Assembly: GCA_944372725.1 (NCBI GenBank)
Contig: CALWAA010000154.1
Location: 1-5,823 of the forward strand
Length of the DNA stretch: 5,823 nt
Direction of reading: 5' to 3'
DNA from: an uncultured Bacilli bacterium
Lineage (GTDB): Bacteria > Bacillota_I > Bacilli_A > RF39 > UBA660
Numbering within the stretch: the stretch's first letter is position 1; each line of letters begins with the position of its first letter. The position numbers and the translations under genes are program-made. Positions 1 through 4,735 of the stretch are shown here, in pieces. The notes below the pieces were generated by a model. That model was not told the DNA's origin and ran no database searches. It saw nothing but the letters and a program-made list of their open reading frames with translations.

Positions 1-299
1 ATAGGAGTTGAATACTTTGAAGATATGGAACTTAGACATAGTATTTATACTAATATAGATGATTCGGTGGAAGGGGGGTAACAAATGAAACTATAAGATT
101 ATCACATGAACATACTAAGATGGAATGGTTGTCTTATGAAGATGCTAAAGCTAGATTAAAATGGGATAGTAATAGAAATGCTTTATGGGAATTAAATTGG
201 AAACTTTTAAATAATAAAAACAGATTTATAATTTTCCTAATAAAAAAGATCGTTGTAATAGGAAGTGGCAAAAAATATGTTAGAAAAAACAGTATTTAA
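1..299 (+). pseudogene. Nudix hydrolase, C-terminal part, frameshifted and cut by window start
   Basis: This is the end of a gene that starts before the window. Frame 1 is open from base 1 to a TAA at 79-81. From about base 78 the reading continues in another frame as GVTNETIRLSHEH, then MEWLSYEDA and LKWDSNRNALWELN. The pattern LS-EH, W-SYE-A, KWDSN--ALWELN is characteristic of the C-terminal half of a Nudix pyrophosphohydrolase subfamily (MutT or Ap4A-hydrolase-like), which hydrolyses nucleoside diphosphates linked to another moiety. The catalytic Nudix box would lie upstream and is not seen. The frame change falls at GGGGGG (73-78); a seventh G would join the halves. After ALWELNWKLLNNK the open frame adds about 20 unfamiliar residues and stops at 297-299, overlapping the next gene. 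The family normally ends near the ALWELN motif, so the tail may be read-through past a lost stop. The family call is fairly sure; whether the break is real or a sequence error is not known. Confidence 0.68.
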
Positions 300-1316
300 T
301 AATGCTAGTGAAATAAAAGAGATAATAAAAAAGGTATATAATATAGAATTAGAATATATTGAAAAACTAAATAGAGGTAGTGCTAATATTTACAAACTGA
401 AATCTAATAATAGTTATTATATACTAAAAGAATTTCAATCTATATATACTGGTGTAGAGGTAAAAAAGAAATTAATGTTATTAATCATTTAAATTTAAAG
501 GGATTAAAAGTTCCAACTTATATTAAGTGCTTTGATGGTAACTATAGTTTTATATATAAAAAGAAAACTATAGTTATGCAAGAGTTTATTGATGGATATA
601 TAATTGAACCTAATAATGGTAATTATAAACAAACAATGGAATCTGCTACATATTTAGGAAAAATAATACATGATTTAGAAGATTATCCATTTACTTTGCC
701 AACTAACGATTTATCCTCTTGGTATTCTAAAGAAAGTTTTATTAATAGTAAAAAGAAACATTATGAGATTTTAAAGAAGTTAAATAATAACAATCAAATT
801 GATAGAAAAATAAAAAACGATATAATTAATAAAATTAAAATGCTAGATGATATAATCAATAGATATGATTTTAGTGAAATGAAAAATCTGACATGCAAAA
901 ATACACATGGTGATTATAATGTTATGCAATTTATTTATAAAGATGGTAAGATTAATGCAATTATTGACTTTGTAAGTGCCTGTAAAATGCCAATAGTATG
1001 GGAGATTATTAGATCATATAGTTATATAGATGAAAAAGGTAAAAGTGGTGAATTTAATATTAATAATTTTATAGATTATGTAAAGGAAGTTTGTAAATAT
1101 GTAAAATTAAATAAATGTGATATTAAATATATGCCATATTTATACATGATTCAATTGCTTAATAGTACCTATGGATATAAACAGTTTTTAATTGATAGAA
1201 ATAATAAGAGTATGTTTAACTTTGGATGTTTTAGAACGAGGGTATGCGAATATTTATATAATAATGCAGAAATTTTATCTGAAGAATTATTAAAAAAAAT
1301 AAAAGCAGATATCTAA
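277..1316 (+). pseudogene. APH/choline-kinase-like phosphotransferase, split by a -1 frameshift
   Basis: The gene is a small-molecule kinase of the aminoglycoside phosphotransferase fold, read in two frames: 277-492 (stop TAA) and then the frame ending TAA at 1314-1316. If joined at the A6 run (462-467) it gives about 346 residues, a normal family length. N-lobe: a Gly-loop-like LNRGSAN (31-37) and YYILKEF with the probable ATP-binding Lys51. C-lobe: THGDYN with the catalytic loop H211-G-D213, then AIIDF with the metal-binding Asp231, followed by CKMPIVWEIIRSY. I chose ATG 277 because AGGAAG (260-265) precedes it by 11 bases; an in-frame GTG at 265 lies inside that site. The broken frame leaves a 71-residue N-terminal product without a catalytic loop, so the gene is dead unless the ribosome shifts at A AAA AAG (462-468) or a base was missed. 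The substrate cannot be told: antibiotic, choline, sugar and homoserine kinases all share this fold. Confidence 0.75.
462..468 (+). other. A AAA AAG slippery heptamer at the kinase frame change
   Basis: In the upstream frame the codons are GTA AAA AAG (460-468), so the heptamer A AAA AAG is in the exact phase used for tandem -1 slippage (the dnaX type). A -1 shift here makes the next codon GAA (468-470) and enters the long downstream frame with a natural join, VKKEINVINHLN. A short AT-only inverted repeat, ATTAAT-GTT-ATTAAT (471-485), lies directly after it, and GAGGT (457-461) directly before. Both are weak or badly spaced as stimulators. The same join results if one A of an original A7 run is missing, which is the simpler explanation. 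Confidence 0.4.
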
Positions 1317-1456
1317 AAGCTAATGGTTGTTATTTAATAGATGATGACTTAAAAAATAGATAATTGGTATAGAAAATAAAGGGTATACTATATATTTTAG
1401 CAACGGAAAAGTTATGGTAAAGGTAATAAATTAGTAAATAATTCAGATAATATATG
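1317..1456 (+). other. Gap with short coding-like scraps, no supported gene
   Basis: No start-bearing gene is supported between the kinase stop and the next promoter. Two short frames have protein-like composition. Bases 1316-1363 read KANGCYLIDDDLKNR then TAA. Bases 1360-1434 include ENKGYTIYFSNGKVMVKVIN then TAG. They lie in different frames and neither has a ribosome binding site. They could be the remains of a decayed short gene or chance reading of AT-rich DNA. I do not recognise either. Confidence 0.2.
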
Positions 1457-1465
1457 TGATATAAT
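1457..1465 (+). promoter_or_regulatory. Extended -10 promoter for the second Nudix gene
   Basis: The site is TGATATAAT: a perfect TATAAT hexamer (1460-1465) preceded by TG one base upstream, the extended -10 form. No good TTGACA-like box is seen 16-18 bases upstream, which fits a promoter that relies on the TG element. It lies 24 bases before ATG 1490. Confidence 0.6.
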
Positions 1466-1489
1466 TTAAAAAGAAGATGGGTGAATTTT

Positions 1490-1885
1490 ATGAAAAGAAA
1501 TATAGTATTAACTGGGATTTTGAAAGATAATGATTTATTTTTAGCAGTTAAGAGAAATGAAAATGATATGTTGTTTCCAGGGGCTTGGGAATTTCCTGGT
1601 AGTCATTTGGAAGATGGAGAAACAATAAAGCAAGGCTTAGCAAGAGAACTTGAGGAAGAAATAGGATTTAGCGAAGATTTTAATCCTGTAATTACACACT
1701 ATACTGATGAAATAAAACAGAAAAATGGAAATTTAGTTCATAATATAGAAATAGATTTTATTGTAAATATTAATAAAGAAAATTTGAAAATTAAATTGAG
1801 CGAAGAACATAGTGATTATAAATGGATAAAAAAGGACTCTCTCTTATTAGATAGTTATATAAAAGAAAAATTATCTAACATATAG
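1490..1885 (+). CDS. Nudix hydrolase, MutT-like (131 aa)
   Basis: This is a cytoplasmic Nudix pyrophosphohydrolase of usual single-domain length. It probably cleaves a (d)NTP or related nucleotide to the monophosphate plus pyrophosphate, using Mg ions. Layout from M1: strand MKRNIVLTGIL, then FLAVKRN (17-23), WEFPGSHLEDGET (33-45), and the catalytic RELEEEIGF (52-60), matching RE-U-x-EE-x-G-U with the seven-residue spacing from Glu44 intact. The C-terminal SEEHSDYKWI is the common EH--Y-W pattern. One deviation is Ser38 where the Nudix box usually has its first Gly. I prefer ATG 1490 over GTG 1481 because GGTGA (1480-1484) is a Shine-Dalgarno core five bases before the ATG, and the GTG is part of it. 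It has its own promoter and appears monocistronic, with a weak terminator after it. The family is sure. The substrate (8-oxo-dGTP, dCTP or another) is not; length and the box fit MutT but do not prove it. Confidence 0.9.
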   Translation: MKRNIVLTGILKDNDLFLAVKRNENDMLFPGAWEFPGSHLEDGETIKQGLARELEEEIGFSEDFNPVITHYTDEIKQKNGNLVHNIEIDFIVNINKENLKIKLSEEHSDYKWIKKDSLLLDSYIKEKLSNI

Positions 1886-1924
1886 TAGTAATTTATAAGA
1901 TTTACAGAAAATGTTAATATTTTC

Positions 1925-1948
1925 AAAAAAGTAGTTTGTCAACAAGCT
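1925..1948 (-). terminator. Possible terminator of the deacylase gene
   Basis: On the minus strand AGCTTG and CAAACT (within 1933-1948) can pair with one mismatch around a TTGA loop. A run of six T's follows two bases later (plus-strand A6 at 1925-1930). It lies about 30 bases after the deacylase stop, where a terminator is expected, but the stem is short. Confidence 0.3.
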
Positions 1949-1949
1949 G

Positions 1950-1979
1950 AGATAGAATATATTTTGTATCTATCTTTTT
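1950..1979 (+). terminator. Weak hairpin terminator after the second Nudix gene
   Basis: The arms AGATAGA (1950-1956) and TCTATCT (1969-1975) can pair over seven bases with a 12-base AT-rich loop, followed by T's to 1979. The stem is AT-rich and the loop long, so it would be a modest terminator. It sits 65 bases after the Nudix stop and its end touches the stop codon of the convergent deacylase gene. Confidence 0.45.
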
Positions 1980-2454
1980 ATATATCTAAATATATTATCT
2001 TATTACCATGTTCTTCTATTAATTTAACTAAGTCATTAAACTTTATAAAAATAGTGTAGTCGTTTCTATTAGGATGTACACCAATAGTTTTATTAATCAA
2101 TTCTTTATCAAAGACAAAAATTATCTCGGAGTTTTCATCATAAATAAAGCCTAGTGGAGAAACAGAGCCTTTCTCTACATTTAGGTATTTTTTTAATCTT
2201 TCAGGACTTGCAAAAGAAAGACGTGTACTATTTAGAGTGCTAGCAAGGCTCTTGATATCTACTTTCTTATCCGGAGAGCAAGTAACTAAATAATGGACTT
2301 TACCATTAGCATTTCTTAAAAAGATATTTTTAGGAATAAGCCCTTCTTTATCAAGATTAATATCTTTAATTTCCTCTATAGTGTAGACTCTTTTATGTTT
2401 AATTATCCTATAATCTATATTTTCATCGTTTAAGACTTTTAAAATATTTTCCAT
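1978..2454 (-). CDS. Prolyl-tRNA editing deacylase, YbaK/PrdX (ProX) family
   Basis: This 158-residue protein is a free-standing trans-editing enzyme of the YbaK/INS superfamily. Such proteins hydrolyse wrongly charged tRNA(Pro), typically Ala-tRNA(Pro), released by prolyl-tRNA synthetase. Supporting sequence, from M1: HKRVYTIEE (20-28), PKNIFLR (41-47) with the Lys42-Asn43 pair that the family uses in catalysis, KVHYLV (52-57), LSFASPERLKKYL (79-91), GSVSPLGFI (96-104), IGVHPN (124-129) with conserved His127, and an end KIIYLDI. The full-length match and the FASPERL, GSVSP and GVHPN blocks fit the PrdX/ProXp-ala branch better than YbaK (Cys-tRNA(Pro)). Start choice: AAAGGTGA (2467-2460, read leftwards) lies five bases before ATG 2454; an in-frame GTG at 2463 is part of that site. 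It converges on the second Nudix gene and diverges from the synthetase unit. No prolyl-tRNA synthetase is in the window. Confidence 0.88.
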   Translation of the reverse strand: MENILKVLNDENIDYRIIKHKRVYTIEEIKDINLDKEGLIPKNIFLRNANGKVHYLVTCSPDKKVDIKSLASTLNSTRLSFASPERLKKYLNVEKGSVSPLGFIYDENSEIIFVFDKELINKTIGVHPNRNDYTIFIKFNDLVKLIEEHGNKIIYLDI

Positions 2455-2493
2455 TAATATCACCTTTACTAAATAGTAACATAAAACAAATAA

Positions 2494-2523
2494 ATTATAT
2501 AGTTACAATTGACAAATTAAACA
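2494..2523 (-). promoter_or_regulatory. Probable promoter of the deacylase gene
   Basis: The minus strand carries a perfect TATAAT at 2499-2494, 39 bases before ATG 2454. The best box 18 bases upstream is TGTTTA (2523-2518), a poor match to TTGACA. It overlaps the right-facing promoter, so the two start sites may compete. Confidence 0.4.
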
Positions 2524-2538
2524 TATTTTATCTATAAT
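2509..2538 (+). promoter_or_regulatory. Sigma-A promoter of the small-protein/synthetase unit
   Basis: A perfect TTGACA (2509-2514) is followed after 18 bases by a perfect TATAAT (2533-2538). Transcription should begin near 2545, giving a leader of only about 20 bases before ATG 2566, too short for a riboswitch. It is the strongest promoter match in the window and suggests steady expression of the downstream genes. Confidence 0.85.
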
Positions 2539-2565
2539 AAACTTGGAAAGGAAAAATGTAGAAAT

Positions 2566-2754
2566 ATGGGTTTGATAGTGAAGAATACAAGCTTTGATGA
2601 AACAGATGATGATATTGAGATAGGTAGCGAAGTAGTTATTAAAGATACGGGAATAACAGGGGTTGTTGTTATGAAAATAGGATCTATTTATCAAGTAAAA
2701 ATAGGTAATGCAGTATCTTCCTATACTTATGATGAAATAGAGATAAAAAAGTAA
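2566..2754 (+). CDS. Small protein of unknown function (62 aa), possibly an SH3-like barrel
   Basis: I do not recognise this protein. It has no signal peptide or membrane segment and is acidic near the N-terminus (FDETDDDIEIGSE, residues 10-22). From about residue 17 it alternates hydrophobic strands with turns: IGSEVVIKDTG, TGVVVMKIGS, YQVKIGNAV, SYTYDEIEIKK. Paired strands broken by Gly and a closing Y-Y-DEIE stretch resemble the small beta-barrels (SH3-like or KOW-like) used in binding modules; this is an inference from shape, not a family match. GGAAAGGA (2545-2552) is the ribosome site, with a longish 13-base spacing. It is the first gene after a near-consensus promoter, and its stop is 12 bases before the synthetase start, so the two are co-transcribed and may work together, for instance as a partner or regulator of the enzyme. 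The coding call is supported by promoter, ribosome site and tight spacing. Confidence 0.75.
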   Translation: MGLIVKNTSFDETDDDIEIGSEVVIKDTGITGVVVMKIGSIYQVKIGNAVSSYTYDEIEIKK

Positions 2755-2766
2755 AGGAGATTTTAT

Positions 2767-4653
2767 ATGAAACCATATATGAATGTAGATCAATCAATTT
2801 ATGACTATGCTAAAGAGTCAACAGAAAATTACAATAATAAGCATTATGCTTATGAATATTTTGGAAAGAATATTACTTATTCTTCTGCTAAAGAAGAAAT
2901 TGAAAATGCTGCTAAGATATTTAGAAAAAATGGCGCAAAAAAAGGGGATGTCATTGCAGTTATATCACCACTTTTTCCGGAGGTAGTTGCATCATTTTAC
3001 GGAGCAAGTAAAAATGGTACTACTTTTTTCCCAATTGATCCAAGAACGAATCCATCAAGAATAGCTGATTTTTTAAATCTAGCTGAAGTCAAACAGGCAG
3101 TTATGTTAGATCAAGCTTTTGGAAAGGTTGATAAAATAATCGATCAAACCAAATTAGAACATGTTAGTGTTATTAGTCCAATTGATTCCATGAAGTTTAT
3201 TCTTGGTAAAGTATTTCGTTATGATCAATTAAAGAAAACAGATGCTTATTATAAACTAAAAGAAAAGTTACAATCTTTAAAAAAAGAAGATGAACTTGAA
3301 GAAATAATCGTTAATGAATTACTTGAAGAGTATGAGAAAAAAGAAAAGTATGATAGCTTAACTTTTAAAGATAAACAGTTTGTTAAAAACTTAAAAGCTT
3401 ATGCCAAATTAAAGGATACAGCACTTAAAAACTTATATTATTCAAAGAAATCACGTATAGGATATGTTAACTGGAAAGATGAGAAGAAACAAATTGTAGA
3501 TGTTGATGACTTTGAGTCTATTTATGATAAAGATATACCAGCTAGTATAACATTAACAAGTGGTACTACTGGTAAGCCTAAAGCTGTTCCTACTAGTAGT
3601 AGAAGTTATAATGTTAAAGTAAGAGATTATTATTATGATACTACTATGCCAATAGAAGCTGGAGATAGAATGCTAAGTATGCCACCATTTATTATGTATG
3701 GGGAGACATTTATGCATATGGCTTATTGTAGAGGTATACAAAATGTTGTTATTCCAGATATAACTGCTTATAAATATGGTGATGTTGTTTTAAAGAAAAA
3801 GATAAACCATCTAGTTGGTGTTCCTTCTCAAATGTTATGTTTTGATGAAGATGAAAGATTAGATACACCACCTAAATATATTAAAAGTGTTTCAGTTGGT
3901 GGTACTAAGATGCTCTTAAGTCATGAAAGAAAGATTAACGCACATCTAGAGAAAATAGGTTTAAAGGTAACTCAAGGGTATTCATTAAGTGAATTGACCC
4001 CAGCTTCATATACTAACATGCCTGGTCATATAAAAGAACAAAGCGTTGGTATTGCAATTGGTGATACTAAAGGTCTTGTAGTTGATGATAAGACATTTGA
4101 AATACTAGGGCCTAATCAAAAAGGATTATTATTTGTAAATAGTGAAACTCAGTTTGATGGCTATTATAAAAATGAAGAGGCAACTAAAGGCATGTTTAAA
4201 TATTTTGATGGATTGAAATATGTTAATACTGGTGATTATGCTTATTATGATGAAGATGGTTATTACTTTATATTAGATAGAAAAAAAGAAATGATTATTA
4301 GACCTGATGGACATAATGTATTTCCATCTGAACTAGAAGAAATAATCTCTTCACATTATGCAGTAAAAGATTGTGCTGTTACTGGTATTCCTTATCCTAA
4401 TTATGAAGAACCACAAGGAGAATATCCAAGAGCTCATGTTGTATTAGAAGATGAATATAAAGATAGTAAGGACAGAATTGAAATCGAATTAAAAGAATTA
4501 TGTAGTGCTAACCTTCCTGAAAGGGATGTTGCTTATGATTATAGATTTGATGATACTTTACCTTTAACACCTGTTCTAAAAGTAGATAAGGAAAAGTTAA
4601 AAGAAATAGATAGAGATGAGTTATCAGATTCAAAAAAATTTGTTAAAAAGTAG
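2767..4653 (+). CDS. AMP-forming acyl-CoA synthetase-like enzyme (628 aa)
   Basis: This is a class I adenylate-forming enzyme (ANL superfamily), which activates a carboxylic acid with ATP to an acyl-AMP and normally passes it to CoA. Motifs: N-terminal GKNITYSSAKEEIENAA and ISPLFPEVVASFYGASKNGTTFFPIDP; the phosphate loop TSGTTGKPK (264-272); GYSLSELTP (404-412); YVNTGD (485-490) with the ribose-binding Asp490; DRKKEMIIRPDGHNVFPSE (504-522), the hinge and start of the C-terminal domain; and LPLTPVLKVDK near the end, where Lys605 aligns with the catalytic A10 lysine. All key residues are present. At 628 residues it is longer than most FadD or 4CL-type enzymes because of a Lys/Glu-rich helical insertion at about 143-250. 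No carrier domain or membrane helix is seen. AAAGGAG (2753-2759) lies seven bases before the ATG and overlaps the end of the upstream gene. The likely substrate is a fatty or other organic acid, but amino-acid or aryl acids cannot be excluded. Confidence 0.88.
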   Translation: MKPYMNVDQSIYDYAKESTENYNNKHYAYEYFGKNITYSSAKEEIENAAKIFRKNGAKKGDVIAVISPLFPEVVASFYGASKNGTTFFPIDPRTNPSRIADFLNLAEVKQAVMLDQAFGKVDKIIDQTKLEHVSVISPIDSMKFILGKVFRYDQLKKTDAYYKLKEKLQSLKKEDELEEIIVNELLEEYEKKEKYDSLTFKDKQFVKNLKAYAKLKDTALKNLYYSKKSRIGYVNWKDEKKQIVDVDDFESIYDKDIPASITLTSGTTGKPKAVPTSSRSYNVKVRDYYYDTTMPIEAGDRMLSMPPFIMYGETFMHMAYCRGIQNVVIPDITAYKYGDVVLKKKINHLVGVPSQMLCFDEDERLDTPPKYIKSVSVGGTKMLLSHERKINAHLEKIGLKVTQGYSLSELTPASYTNMPGHIKEQSVGIAIGDTKGLVVDDKTFEILGPNQKGLLFVNSETQFDGYYKNEEATKGMFKYFDGLKYVNTGDYAYYDEDGYYFILDRKKEMIIRPDGHNVFPSELEEIISSHYAVKDCAVTGIPYPNYEEPQGEYPRAHVVLEDEYKDSKDRIEIELKELCSANLPERDVAYDYRFDDTLPLTPVLKVDKEKLKEIDRDELSDSKKFVKK

Positions 4654-4670
4654 GCGATACCTACTTTTTT
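4645..4670 (+). terminator. Strong hairpin terminator overlapping the synthetase stop codon
   Basis: The arms AAAAAGTAGG (4645-4654) and CCTACTTTTT (4660-4669) form a perfect ten-base stem with a CGATA loop, followed by another T. The left arm contains the last Lys codons and the TAG stop. The A-tract/T-tract symmetry would allow it to work in both directions. It separates the synthetase unit from the kinase gene. Confidence 0.85.
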
Positions 4671-4672
4671 GT

Positions 4673-4701
4673 TTGCTACTATCTTATTAGAGTGGTATAA
4701 T
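4673..4701 (+). promoter_or_regulatory. Promoter of the histidine kinase gene
   Basis: TTGCTA (4673-4678) and a perfect TATAAT (4696-4701) are separated by 17 bases, and TGG just before the -10 adds the extended -10 element. It starts three bases after the preceding terminator, so the kinase is read as a separate unit with a leader of about 25-30 bases. Confidence 0.75.
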
Positions 4702-4735
4702 CTATATTGAAGATAGTAACGGAGGTATTGTAATA

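Noticed and set aside
265..267. GTG as start of the kinase
   Set aside because: It is part of the AGGAAGTGG ribosome site and has no site of its own; ATG 277 has suitable spacing.
1481..1483. GTG as start of the second Nudix protein
   Set aside because: It lies inside the GGTGA ribosome site used by ATG 1490, and the Nudix fold starts at MKRNIVLTG.
1931..1948. TTGTCAACAA as an operator palindrome
   Set aside because: It is not a perfect inverted repeat and lies between convergent gene ends; it fits better as part of a weak minus-strand terminator.
2461..2463. GTG as start of the deacylase (minus strand)
   Set aside because: It is inside the AAAGGTGA ribosome site; ATG 2454 follows it at five bases.
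2503..2793. Minus-strand open frame of 96 codons
   Set aside because: It lies antisense to the small gene and its promoter, has a Tyr/Ile/Cys-rich composition typical of reverse-read AT DNA, and lacks a ribosome site.
2801..2986. Plus-strand open frame of 61 codons inside the synthetase start
   Set aside because: It is an out-of-frame shadow of the synthetase; its Leu/Lys/Met runs do not resemble a protein family and no ribosome site precedes it.
3601..3660. Possible repeats in the synthetase gene (AGTAGTAGAAG and TATTATTATTATGAT stretches)
   Set aside because: They encode ordinary Ser and Tyr/Asp residues in frame with the enzyme and show no repeat-unit structure.
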